In this document: positions 33,645 to 42,100 of the stretch, one piece after another
Layout: every line of letters begins with the position of its first letter
Position numbering within the stretch: the first letter of the stretch is position 1
Assembly (NCBI RefSeq): GCF_001434055.1
Contig: NZ_AZCZ01000019.1
Coordinates: 1-45,719, forward strand
Direction of reading: 5' to 3'
From: Levilactobacillus parabrevis ATCC 53295
Lineage (GTDB): Bacteria > Bacillota > Bacilli > Lactobacillales > Lactobacillaceae
Length of the DNA: 45,719 nt
The notes under the pieces: generated by a model
Databases searched by the model: none
The model's input: only the letters and a program-made list of their open reading frames with translations
What the model was told of the DNA's origin: nothing
Made by a program: the position numbers and the translations under genes

Positions 33645-36140
33645 TTAGATTGAGATTAAGTCCTTAACACTAGACTCAACGCTCAGCTCAATGTCTGAAT
33701 CGCTTACATTATTAAATTTAATGATAACTTGACGCTTTTCGCCATCGAAGAACCAGCCTTCAGTGGCGGCATTGAACTTGTCAAACTTAAGGAATTGCGC
33801 CAACGGTTTGCCTTGAAGTTCAATCGTTAATGGAGCGATGTCTGGGCAACAAACACGGAACGTGTAACTCTTCAGCTTGGAATCGTAAGTTCCTTGCTTA
33901 TGCAAGTTAATTAACGTTTGGTGCTTGCTTGGCTTGACCGCAATATCAGTAGTCAAGAAGTCCCCTTGCTTGTAGCTCATCGTCTTCCCATCATCTTCAT
34001 ACAACTGGAAGTCGCTCGCCGTTGTCGGCTCAACTAAGACATCCAAGTTCTCAACCATATCATTGTGAATATTCATGAGACCCTTGCTTTCAGGAATAAT
34101 ACTCCCGGTCCGCAAGAACATTGGAATACTCCCAAGGTCGACGGGAACTTCGATGGTTTGACCCCCATTGTAGTAGTGATACGTCGTTAAATCATACCAA
34201 TCGGCACCCTTTGGTAGGTAAACTTCCTTGGTCGTTTGTCCCTTATCCACCACGTTTGCAACCAGTAATGATGACCCCAACATGAACTCAAAGCTCTCTT
34301 CGAAAGTCTTCGGGTCATTTTGAAATTCATAAACTAACGGCCGCATGATCGGTGCTCCGGTCACTGAAGCTTCGTGCAACAGTGAGTAGAAGTAAGGAAT
34401 CAGTTGGTAACGCAACTGAATGGCATCGCGAATGTACTTCGTGTAGCTTGGATACATCCACGGTTCCGTGACCGTGTTGTCGTCATTCGATGAGTGAATC
34501 GAGAACCGTGGCTGGAAGATCCCGTTTTGGACCCACCGGACGAACAGTTCTGGTTCTGGCGCTGGGCCATCGAATCCGCCAATATCACAACCTTGGTTGG
34601 CGACCCCGGAGAGTCCCATTCCCAGAATCGTTGGGATATTGTATTTCACATTGGTCCAACTCGTCCGGTTATCACCGGCCCAGGTCTGTGCATACCGTTG
34701 GATCCCGGCAAAACCAGCCCGGTTGATCAGGTATGGCCGGACGTTAGGATCGTAATCGGCAATCGCCTTTTGGGCCGTCTTGGCCATCATCGTTGGCATG
34801 ATTGGTTTTACTTCACCGATAGTTGCGTGAACGCCATCCGCATCAACTTTGGCGGCGGTTTCATTAATTTCATATTCGTTGTTATCGTTCCAGATACTGG
34901 TGATCCCTAACGATAACAGTTGTTTCGTCATAAATTTCGACCACGTTGCCCGACCGCTCTCACTGGTGAAGTCAACGAAGTGCGCTGCGCCACCCCAGTA
35001 TTGGTCTTCTTGGTCGGCCTTACCATCCGGCGTCTTGATGTAAGCGTCAGCATCGGCAAAGTCTTGAGCAAGCGGGTGCGTCACCAGCATACCTGGCTTA
35101 ACGTTTGGTGCTAACAGAACACCCTTCTCCTTCAACTTATTGACAAAGTCTTGGGGATCAGGGAACCGATCCTTATTCCAGTTAAAGACGTACCGTTTGC
35201 CATCATCACCCGTTGTGTAGCCAGACGACATGAAGAAGCCATCACAAGGAATATCATTCTTCTTGCAGGTATCGACGAAGTCCAAAATAGCTTGGTCAGC
35301 GTCCTTATCCAGTTCCGTGTAGTACATGGTCGAGCCCATGTAACCCAGCGAAGCCTTAGGCATCATCGCCGTTTTCCCAGTTAAGTCCGTGTAGTGTTTA
35401 ACCACGTCCTTAATGGTTGGTCCAGCGATGAAGAAGACATCCAGGTCGCCACCGTCACATTCAAAGTAACTATAACGGTGCCAGTAGTTACTGTGCTCAC
35501 TGTCCATATCGAACGTGGAGTCATTAGAATTGTTGTAATAGAGCCCCGAAGCAATGTCCATTTCGCTATCAAAATTGATATAGAACGGAATCATCTTGTA
35601 GAGGGGATCAGATTTAGCGGCATTCCAACCTAAGGAATCCGTGTTGTGCATCCGCATCCGACGCTTAAACTTGTTGAGTTCCCCGGACTTTTCACCAAAT
35701 CCGTAGAAGAAGTTGTGGTCACCCATCGTACTGTAATGGTACGACCGGCCCAAGTCATCTTGAAGGAAGGAACGCTTTGGCAAATCTTTATGTAAAACAT
35801 TGCCCGCCTTATCGATGACTTCAAATCCAAACGGATCCCGGTTGATCTTTAAGGTTAAGTTCGCCGTCGAGACTGAATAGCTGTCCGCGTCTTCCTTAAG
35901 ATCAAGTGGTAACGGCTTAACGCGCTGCCGCTCACCCGCCATTAATCCATCCGTCTTATCTGCCCACGCAGTCTTGACTAGAGCATATGACGCTTCTGGA
36001 GCAAATTCATCCTTGAAAGTCCCCCGCATCCGGATAATATCGTTATCCAGCAGGTAGACCTGGAACTGGGCGCCATTGGTCTTGATAGCCAAATAGTCGC
36101 CGCAGTTTTCCACGGATTGAATCTTGCTGCTTAACTTCAT
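33645..36140 (-). CDS. Glycoside hydrolase family 31 (alpha-glycosidase)
   Basis: An 831-residue retaining alpha-glycosidase of family GH31, without a signal peptide, so cytoplasmic. The N-terminal beta-sandwich runs to about residue 250, the TIM barrel follows (PKASLGYMGSTMYY...), and C-terminal beta domains follow from about 630. The nucleophile Asp419 is in TSIWNDNNEYE (alpha-glucosidases usually have WNDMNEP, so the residues after the Asp differ). The acid/base candidate is Asp490 in TWAGDNRTSW. The ATG has AAGGAG 8 nt upstream; a GTG nine bases earlier overlaps that site. First gene of GH31-gph2-uxaC2. The co-operonic uronate isomerase raises the possibility that it acts on a uronic-acid-containing alpha-glycoside, but alpha-glucosidase or isomaltosidase activity is equally possible. 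Confidence 0.88.
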   Translation of the reverse strand: MKLSSKIQSVENCGDYLAIKTNGAQFQVYLLDNDIIRMRGTFKDEFAPEASYALVKTAWADKTDGLMAGERQRVKPLPLDLKEDADSYSVSTANLTLKINRDPFGFEVIDKAGNVLHKDLPKRSFLQDDLGRSYHYSTMGDHNFFYGFGEKSGELNKFKRRMRMHNTDSLGWNAAKSDPLYKMIPFYINFDSEMDIASGLYYNNSNDSTFDMDSEHSNYWHRYSYFECDGGDLDVFFIAGPTIKDVVKHYTDLTGKTAMMPKASLGYMGSTMYYTELDKDADQAILDFVDTCKKNDIPCDGFFMSSGYTTGDDGKRYVFNWNKDRFPDPQDFVNKLKEKGVLLAPNVKPGMLVTHPLAQDFADADAYIKTPDGKADQEDQYWGGAAHFVDFTSESGRATWSKFMTKQLLSLGITSIWNDNNEYEINETAAKVDADGVHATIGEVKPIMPTMMAKTAQKAIADYDPNVRPYLINRAGFAGIQRYAQTWAGDNRTSWTNVKYNIPTILGMGLSGVANQGCDIGGFDGPAPEPELFVRWVQNGIFQPRFSIHSSNDDNTVTEPWMYPSYTKYIRDAIQLRYQLIPYFYSLLHEASVTGAPIMRPLVYEFQNDPKTFEESFEFMLGSSLLVANVVDKGQTTKEVYLPKGADWYDLTTYHYYNGGQTIEVPVDLGSIPMFLRTGSIIPESKGLMNIHNDMVENLDVLVEPTTASDFQLYEDDGKTMSYKQGDFLTTDIAVKPSKHQTLINLHKQGTYDSKLKSYTFRVCCPDIAPLTIELQGKPLAQFLKFDKFNAATEGWFFDGEKRQVIIKFNNVSDSDIELSVESSVKDLISI

Positions 36141-36223
36141 TAATCTCACTCCTTGTCTAAAAAAGCTGTCTTGTGCCCGATATATCCCGCCAATTCTCAG
36201 TAATGGGACCTAACAATTGAAAT

Positions 36224-36237
36224 AGTAATATATCAGT
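36224..36237. promoter_or_regulatory. Candidate GntR (FCD) operator upstream of GH31
   Basis: AGTAATATATCAGT (minus strand ACTGATATATTACT), about 85 bases before the GH31 start codon. Exactly the same 14 bases occur upstream of gnd at 37605-37618. Confidence 0.6.
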
Positions 36238-36266
36238 TCCGCCAACACCCATATCTTACTAGTTAG

Positions 36267-36280
36267 TGAAAGCGCTGTCA
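36267..36280. promoter_or_regulatory. cre site upstream of the GH31 operon
   Basis: TGAAAGCGCTGTCA fits the CcpA consensus (TGNNANCGNTNNCA). It is 30 bases upstream of the GntR-type motif. The rest of the gap to 36613 shows no gene. Confidence 0.65.
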
Positions 36281-36613
36281 ACGGATGTTTGTCGTTCTTT
36301 ACTGGCCATTCTGAACCATCCTTCGTGCAAAGCCCGTCACTTCAACATTTCTTTAATAATGACCATTCATTATTTTAGAAAAATAAATTAATTTAGAACC
36401 TGAAATTACGTGAAAATATGACCTGACCCCTGAACTTTTGCAACTAATATTCGTTCATTAATCTAAAAAATATGAAACTAATTGGTTCCAATTCGCTAGA
36501 CTTAAATACCAGTTTTACCGTTCCTTTACCAATTCATGTTTTCTCAGCGGACCACCTCGTTCCAAGGCGTTCCCTGGCAACCTTACGTATAATCATAATT
36601 GTCCTAGACCACT

Positions 36614-36647
36614 ATAAAAAAAGCTCAGGAATTTTCATCCTGAGCTT
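36614..36647 (-). terminator. Terminator of gnd
   Basis: AGCTCAGGA (36622-36630) pairs perfectly with TCCTGAGCT (36638-36646); TTTTTTT follows on the minus strand. Confidence 0.92.
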
Positions 36648-36674
36648 CTGGTTTTCACCATTTAAAATTTTAAG

Positions 36675-37577
36675 TTATTTGATCTTGTCGACCGCGTGGC
36701 CACCAAAACCATTCCGCAAAGCTGAAACAACTTTACCCGTAAAGGTATCGTTTTCCATCGAACGGTAACGCATCATCAACGCTAAGCTGATAACGGGAAC
36801 AGGAACTTCTTGGTTAAGGGCTTCTTGTAACGTCCACTTACCTTCACCAGAACTGTGCATCGTCCCACGAATTTCTTCAAGGTTGGCATCTTTGGAGAAG
36901 GCTTCTTGAGCCAATTCCATGAGCCATGACCGTACAACAGAACCGGAGTTCCAAAGCTGGGCAACGGCTTCGTTATCATAGTTGAAGTCACTGTGTTCCA
37001 GGACATCAAACCCTTCACCGATAGCTTCCATCATCCCATATTCAATACCATTGTGCACCATCTTCAAGTAGTGACCTGAACCAGCAGCGCCAGTGTACAG
37101 GTAACCATTCTTTTGAGCGATGCCTTCGAAGATTGGCTTCAACGTTTCAAAGGCTTCGGCGCTGGTCCCACCGATCATAAAGTTCCCATCGTGACGGGCA
37201 CCAGATTGACCACCGGACGTTCCACAATCGAAGAAGTTGATTCCCTTGGCTTCAGCCTTCTTGGCATCTTCAACGGAATTCTGCCAGAATGAGTTTCCAC
37301 CATCAACGATGTAGTCGCCAGCACTTAATACCTCAGTCAACGTTGCAACAGTTGATTCAGTTGGCTTGCCAGCTGGCAACATCAACCAAACAATCTTAGG
37401 AGAAGGCAACTTGCTAAGCAAGTCTTCCAGTGACGTAGCTGCTTCTGCGCCAAACCCAGCAACTGCTTTAACAAAATCTTTGTTCAAATCAAATCCAACA
37501 ACTTCGTGACCGTTGTCCATCATATTTTGAGCTAAGTTGCTACCCATCTTACCTAATCCAACTAATCCAATCTTCAT
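36675..37577 (-). CDS. gnd: 6-phosphogluconate dehydrogenase, decarboxylating (short form)
   Basis: Oxidises and decarboxylates 6-phosphogluconate to ribulose-5-phosphate. The 300-residue length is that of the short, mostly NAD-dependent YqeC/GndA-type enzymes rather than the 470-residue form. The Rossmann motif GLVGLGKMGSNLAQNM is at the N-terminus, followed by IVDGGNSFW and the substrate-binding FFDCGTSGGQSGARHD, then HYLKMVHNGIEYGMM with the catalytic Lys. The ATG has GAGAGG upstream. It follows gntK in transcription direction with a 116-base gap that holds a GntR-type operator, so it can be controlled separately. Feeds pentose phosphate to XpkA. Confidence 0.93.
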   Translation of the reverse strand: MKIGLVGLGKMGSNLAQNMMDNGHEVVGFDLNKDFVKAVAGFGAEAATSLEDLLSKLPSPKIVWLMLPAGKPTESTVATLTEVLSAGDYIVDGGNSFWQNSVEDAKKAEAKGINFFDCGTSGGQSGARHDGNFMIGGTSAEAFETLKPIFEGIAQKNGYLYTGAAGSGHYLKMVHNGIEYGMMEAIGEGFDVLEHSDFNYDNEAVAQLWNSGSVVRSWLMELAQEAFSKDANLEEIRGTMHSSGEGKWTLQEALNQEVPVPVISLALMMRYRSMENDTFTGKVVSALRNGFGGHAVDKIK

Positions 37578-37604
37578 GGTATAAGTTCCTCTCTGCTTGA
37601 AAAA

Positions 37605-37618
37605 AGTAATATATCAGT
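37605..37618. promoter_or_regulatory. Candidate GntR (FCD) operator upstream of gnd
   Basis: AGTAATATATCAGT, identical over 14 bases to the site before GH31. It is 28 bases upstream of the gnd start codon. Confidence 0.6.
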
Positions 37619-37693
37619 TAACGACTCCTATTATATGAAAAACTTTTACAAATTTCAAGCTGTTCTTGTAAATAAATCATCAAAACTAACAAT

Positions 37694-39232
37694 TTATTCC
37701 TTTGGTGCGCGTTTCCGTTGATATTCTGCAATACTGTTGTACTCAGTTTGTAACTTCCGACCCAGGCGAATGTAAATTGGCATGATTTCGCGGTAGTTTC
37801 CGAAAGTTTCAGGGTTTGGTTCGTAAGTGTTCATCTTCCCGATAAACTTCTTAACGACTGACAGGTCATCGGCTAAGCCTAAACTGATCTGTGCAATCAC
37901 CATGGCACCCAGGCAACCACTTTCGAAGGCTTCTGGAATCGTTACAGGTTCTTCGAAGATGTCGGCCAACATTTGGCGCCATAGTGGTGAGCGGGCAAAG
38001 CCCCCAGCAGCCAAGATAGCAGTTGGTTCCATGGCTTCCTTCAAAGCCAATTCAACCGTGTAGAGGTTGTAAACAATCCCTTCCAGTGCGGCCCGGACCA
38101 TGTGTGACCGGTTGTGTTGCCGGGTCAAACCGAAGTAAGAGGCCCGCGCGTTACCATCCCAGATTGGGGCCCGTTCACCACCTAAGAATGGGTGGAAGAT
38201 CAAGCCATCGGAACCGGCTGGCACCTTGCTAGCAATCTCAGTCAGTAAGTCGTATGGATCCTTACCTTCCTTTTTGGCCTGTTCCTTTTCAGGAGCAAAG
38301 AGGTTATCCCGAACCCAACGGAAGACGATCCCCCCGTTGTTCACTGGGCCACCAATGATCCACTTACCCTGCATAACTGGGTAGCAGTAAATCCGGCCTT
38401 TAGGGTCGATTTGAGGCTTGTCAACGAACGTCCGCACAGCACCAGAGGTACCGATCGTAACCGCCACTTCACCCTTGTTAATCGCGCCTAAACCAATTTC
38501 AGAGAGCGCACCGTCAGTTCCACCCATGATGAATGGCGTGTCAGCAGAAAAACCAATCTTCTTGGCAATTTCTGGATGCAGACCCTTCATCTGGTAAGTG
38601 GTATCAACGAGTTCTGGCAATTGATCACGAGTAATCCCCGTCAGCTTCATGGATTCTTCGTCCCAATCCATTGTATGGATGTTGAAGAGCCCCGTGGTAG
38701 AAGCCATGTTGGTTTCTTCCTTGAGTTGACCAAAGTACCGGTACAACAGGTATTCCTTCAAGCCAACCCAGTATTGGGTCTTCTTGTAGGTATCTGGGTG
38801 TTGTTCCTTGATCCAGAGTAACTTGTAAACGACACCCATTGGATGGGTTGGCAGACCAGTCCGCTTGTAAAGTTCCAGGCCACTGCCGTCTTTAGCCATC
38901 CGTGAAGCAACCTTTTCAGAACGGTTGTCGGCCCACGTAATAGCCCGCGTCGTTGGCTTGTAATCGGCATCCATCCCCACCAAACTGTGTTGTTGGGTTG
39001 ACCAGGAAACCCCTAAGATCTTACCTTCCTTAGGATCGGCCTTAGCCGTAACTTCCTTCAAAGCTTCAACGGAGGCGTCAAAGATAACGTCGGGGTCTTC
39101 TTCAGCCATGTCGGGGTTATCTTGAATCAGGGGGTAAAGCTTGTTGGCATAACCAAAGATTTCCCCATCAGTGTTGTATAGTACGGCCTTGGTACTCGTG
39201 GTACCAACGTCAATTCCGATTAAATAATCCAT
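37694..39232 (-). CDS. gntK: Gluconokinase (FGGY family)
   Basis: FGGY carbohydrate kinase that makes 6-phosphogluconate from gluconate. The 512-residue protein starts MDYLIGIDVGTTSTKAVLYN (ATP-binding phosphate-1 motif), followed by VSWSTQQHSLVGMD, the C-terminal domain with VTIGTSGAVRTFV, GGxxNNGG-like IGGPVNNGGIVFRWV and AAGGFARSPLWRQMLADI. It is the GntK form typical of Gram-positive bacteria. The ATG at 39230-39232 has AAGGAAG 9 nt upstream; the open frame extends 14 codons further without a ribosome site. Next to gnd and a hydroxyacid dehydrogenase, supporting gluconate use. No gluconate permease is in the window. Confidence 0.9.
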   Translation of the reverse strand: MDYLIGIDVGTTSTKAVLYNTDGEIFGYANKLYPLIQDNPDMAEEDPDVIFDASVEALKEVTAKADPKEGKILGVSWSTQQHSLVGMDADYKPTTRAITWADNRSEKVASRMAKDGSGLELYKRTGLPTHPMGVVYKLLWIKEQHPDTYKKTQYWVGLKEYLLYRYFGQLKEETNMASTTGLFNIHTMDWDEESMKLTGITRDQLPELVDTTYQMKGLHPEIAKKIGFSADTPFIMGGTDGALSEIGLGAINKGEVAVTIGTSGAVRTFVDKPQIDPKGRIYCYPVMQGKWIIGGPVNNGGIVFRWVRDNLFAPEKEQAKKEGKDPYDLLTEIASKVPAGSDGLIFHPFLGGERAPIWDGNARASYFGLTRQHNRSHMVRAALEGIVYNLYTVELALKEAMEPTAILAAGGFARSPLWRQMLADIFEEPVTIPEAFESGCLGAMVIAQISLGLADDLSVVKKFIGKMNTYEPNPETFGNYREIMPIYIRLGRKLQTEYNSIAEYQRKRAPKE

Positions 39233-39357
39233 AATTTTCAACTTCCTTTTATTTTGGCGATTTTTGGATTTCACAATATTTTCGGTTGCCTGGTCGTCTC
39301 AACCGTTTGGGAACGGCCGATAACCAGCACACAGTGTATAACTTCAGGATATAAACA

Positions 39358-39393
39358 GGGCCACGTGCCCTCTGATTAGCAGCACATGGTCCC
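39358..39393 (-). terminator. Possible terminator after the hydroxyacid dehydrogenase
   Basis: GGGCCACGTGC (39358-39368) pairs with GCACATGGTCCC (39382-39393) over 11 positions with one bulged base. The minus-strand tail TGTTTATA is a weak T-run, so read-through into gntK is possible. Confidence 0.45.
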
Positions 39394-39407
39394 GTTCCGC
39401 CCGTTTA

Positions 39408-40400
39408 CTAGGCTAAAGTACTCGTTAATTCACGAACCAACGGCTTGTTGGCAACAATATTCTTCACATCGCTAACACACTTTTCACCCATTCCATGAAG
39501 GCATTCGTAGGTGTAAGCGGAGGTATGTGGCGTCAATAAGACACGGTCGTTTTGCAGTAATGGTGAGGTTGCCCGAACAGGTTCAACTTCAACAGCATCA
39601 GCAGCGTAACCAGCAACTTTACCAGACTTGATTCCGTCTAAGAGGGCCGTTTCGTCGATGAGGGCACCACGCGCGTTGTTGCACAGGTAAACACCCTTCT
39701 TCATCTTGGCGATCTTCTTAGCATCGATCAAATGGTAGTTACCATCGTTCAGAGAAGCATTCAAAGAAATGTAGTCAGCCTTTTCCAACAGCGTATCTAA
39801 GTCAACACGTTCTACGTTGTGGCTCTTCAACCAGCCAGCTGGGGCCTTAGGATCTGGGTCGTTAACCAGAATAGGACCACCAAAGACACTGAATAATTCA
39901 GCAACCCGGCTACCAATGTTCCCACAACCGATAACCCCGAAGGTCTTGCCAGATAATTCATTACCCATGAATTCAGCACGGTCTTCGTAACGGTCATCAC
40001 GTTCGCGTTCTGCGGATTGTACCGTCCGACGAACTAAAGTCATCAAGTTAGCCAATTCGTTTTCGGCAACGGAGTCACGTTCAACCAATTGTGGCACGAT
40101 AGCAACCTTAGTCCCATGTTCCTTAGCAGCCTTGATATCAACGTTGTTGAAACCAATACCGTGACGGGAAATCAATAAGGTTTCGTCCTTGTTGTCGAAG
40201 AATTCCTTGTTAAACATTGGCGTAACGGAAGCGATGATAATGTTGTAGCCGTTGAGTTCCTTAGCTAATGACTTACCATCGATATCGGTTGGGAGCATGA
40301 AACGCTTAACTTCACCGATTTCTTCGATTTGTTGCCAGTGTTCCTTGAAGACTTGTCCAAAACTACTTGAGTTAACCACCGCAATTTTATATTGTGCCAT
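39408..40400 (-). CDS. D-2-hydroxyacid dehydrogenase
   Basis: A 330-residue NAD(P)-dependent D-isomer-specific 2-hydroxyacid dehydrogenase. Landmarks: SRHGIGFNNVDI in the catalytic domain, the Rossmann motif GVIGCGNIGSRVAE (about 155-168), catalytic Arg244 in NNARGALID, Glu273 in AVEVEPV and His292 in TPHTSAY. The ATG has GGAGG 10 nt upstream; the frame is open 28 codons further. Because it lies upstream of gntK and gnd, 2-ketogluconate or a related keto acid is a plausible substrate, but lactate, glyoxylate or phosphoglycerate-like acids cannot be excluded. Confidence 0.8.
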   Translation of the reverse strand: MAQYKIAVVNSSSFGQVFKEHWQQIEEIGEVKRFMLPTDIDGKSLAKELNGYNIIIASVTPMFNKEFFDNKDETLLISRHGIGFNNVDIKAAKEHGTKVAIVPQLVERDSVAENELANLMTLVRRTVQSAERERDDRYEDRAEFMGNELSGKTFGVIGCGNIGSRVAELFSVFGGPILVNDPDPKAPAGWLKSHNVERVDLDTLLEKADYISLNASLNDGNYHLIDAKKIAKMKKGVYLCNNARGALIDETALLDGIKSGKVAGYAADAVEVEPVRATSPLLQNDRVLLTPHTSAYTYECLHGMGEKCVSDVKNIVANKPLVRELTSTLA

Positions 40401-40501
40401 TTTCCAAAAACCTCCAAAATAATTAAATTCAAATTCAATCTTACACCTGTAGCTTCCAAAGATGCGTATAATGTTGATAGACATCTGCTAGGAGGCTAAT
40501 T

Positions 40502-41173
40502 ATGAAAACCATCACCATCGACTTCGTTCGCCACGGTCAAACCATCTTCAACACCATGGATAAACTCCAAGGCTGGGCTGATTCACCGCTTACGGCGGAC
40601 GGTATCGCAACTGCCGATCAAGTCGGTCAATTATTGCAAGACACCAAGTATCAAAGCTACCATTCGTCCGACCTCAAACGCGCCATTGATACGGCTAAAC
40701 ATATTATTCAGCCCAATCATTTTCTTCAGGCAGAACCCGAACAACACGAAGATTTCCGCGAAGTGTTCTTTGGTTCTTACGAAGGCTTGGATTATCACCA
40801 AGCCTGGATTGCGGTCGGCAAAGACCAGCAGTTAGGCTGCAAGACCCAAGCCGAAATCATCCAGAAATACTCGTTTGACGTTGCCCGGGATGCCATGCAT
40901 GCCGCGGACCCCCGTCATCTTTCAGAAGACGGCACCACGTTCAGTAGTCGTGTCGACCGTGGGATTCAGGAGTTACTCACTGAAGCTCACGACGGCGACC
41001 GCCTCCTCGTAGTGACCCATGGCACCTTGATTCGCTCGCTGGTGCTACGGTACGGTCCGGACTTTGACGCTCTGGGAAACTATCCAGCCAATGGTGGGAT
41101 TACCACCTTAGTGGCGCAGGGAACGGATGCCGGCTTTACCGGCAAGGTCACTGCCTACAACCGCGTCAACTAA
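40502..41173 (+). CDS. Histidine phosphatase family protein (phosphoglycerate mutase-like)
   Basis: A 223-residue histidine-phosphatase-fold enzyme. The phospho-acceptor His11 is in VRHGQTIFN, the second His in LLVVTHGTLIRSL, and the acid in DFREVFFGSYEG. It is divergent from the hydroxyacid dehydrogenase. TAGGAGG precedes the ATG and a TATAAT lies 30 bases before it. Its stop overlaps the stop of the convergent aldose epimerase by four bases. GpmB/CobC-like phosphatases act on many small phosphate esters; the substrate is unknown. Confidence 0.85.
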   Translation: MKTITIDFVRHGQTIFNTMDKLQGWADSPLTADGIATADQVGQLLQDTKYQSYHSSDLKRAIDTAKHIIQPNHFLQAEPEQHEDFREVFFGSYEGLDYHQAWIAVGKDQQLGCKTQAEIIQKYSFDVARDAMHAADPRHLSEDGTTFSSRVDRGIQELLTEAHDGDRLLVVTHGTLIRSLVLRYGPDFDALGNYPANGGITTLVAQGTDAGFTGKVTAYNRVN

Positions 41174-42051
41174 GCCTTGATATGCATGGTGTACGCCATG
41201 GTTGCCGTTTCACCAGCAGCCACATGATGGTTGCCTTCCTTACTCTTCAGCTCACGTAAGTCCCCTGAGACATCTGGTAAACCATTGAATGGTTCAACAC
41301 AGAGGAATGGTGCGTTGGCACCTTCCTTGGTCCAGAGCGTCACGTAGTCAAAGTCTTGGACATCCAAGGTAATGGATTGGCCGCTGACCTTAGACCGCAA
41401 CGTCACATGTTCCAGGCCTGGTGCGTTCAGGATAATCAAGCCGGCATCAAACATCGGATAGGTCAAATCAATCACGCCATCTTCATTCTTGAACGGTAAA
41501 CTCTTGCCGCTCCGGAATGGATTTGGCGTTTTTACGATCTCGAAGTTGGTTAAGTCTTTAGGTGCTGGCGTTAACGCAACTTGGTAGTCCGTAAACTTCT
41601 CGCCATCTGCGAATGGAACGTTGAATGCTGGGTGAGAACCGAGTGAGAAGGACAGGTCCTTCGAATCATGGTTCTTGACGTCGAACTTCAAGTGCAAGCC
41701 ATCGGCCGTTAAGCTAAAGGTCACTTGTAGTTCAAAATCAAAGGGATACATTTTTTTCGTTTCGTCGGTTGCCCGGGCTGACAAGGTCACAGCCGAGTCA
41801 GTTTGGTTCAGAACGGCGAAAGTCAAGCCACTAACGAACCCATGCTGAGGCATTTCGAACTTCTTGCCATCAATCAAGTAGCTATCTTCGTTTGAACGAC
41901 CAATTGCCGGGAATAGTACCGGCGCATGTTTTGGCCAGAGATCGTTGTTCCACATTAAATCACGACCTGTAGTCTGATCTACAAAATGGGTTAACTCGGC
42001 TCCAACTTCATTAATCGCAACCCGAAAGCGACTGTTTTGAATGGTGATCAT
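41170..42051 (-). CDS. Aldose 1-epimerase family protein (LacX-like)
   Basis: A 293-residue protein of the aldose epimerase/galactose mutarotase superfamily, in the LacX/YeaD-like branch. Seen are FPAIGRSNEDSYLIDGKKFEMPQHGFVSGLTF (with the catalytic His of the PxHGF motif), SFSLGSHPAFNVP (second His) and LCVEPFNGLPD (catalytic Glu). It follows uxuB with a 50-base gap and probably belongs to that operon, where it could interconvert anomers of a uronate or a sugar released by the GH31 enzyme. Confidence 0.85.
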   Translation of the reverse strand: MITIQNSRFRVAINEVGAELTHFVDQTTGRDLMWNNDLWPKHAPVLFPAIGRSNEDSYLIDGKKFEMPQHGFVSGLTFAVLNQTDSAVTLSARATDETKKMYPFDFELQVTFSLTADGLHLKFDVKNHDSKDLSFSLGSHPAFNVPFADGEKFTDYQVALTPAPKDLTNFEIVKTPNPFRSGKSLPFKNEDGVIDLTYPMFDAGLIILNAPGLEHVTLRSKVSGQSITLDVQDFDYVTLWTKEGANAPFLCVEPFNGLPDVSGDLRELKSKEGNHHVAAGETATMAYTMHIKA

Positions 42052-42100
42052 AAAAATTCACTCCTCATGTGTTCTATGTGTGGCGATCATTAATTAACTA

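Noticed and set aside
36472-36768. A 98-codon plus-strand frame between GH31 and gnd
   Set aside because: It crosses the gnd terminator and runs antisense into gnd; no ribosome site is visible. Treated as chance.
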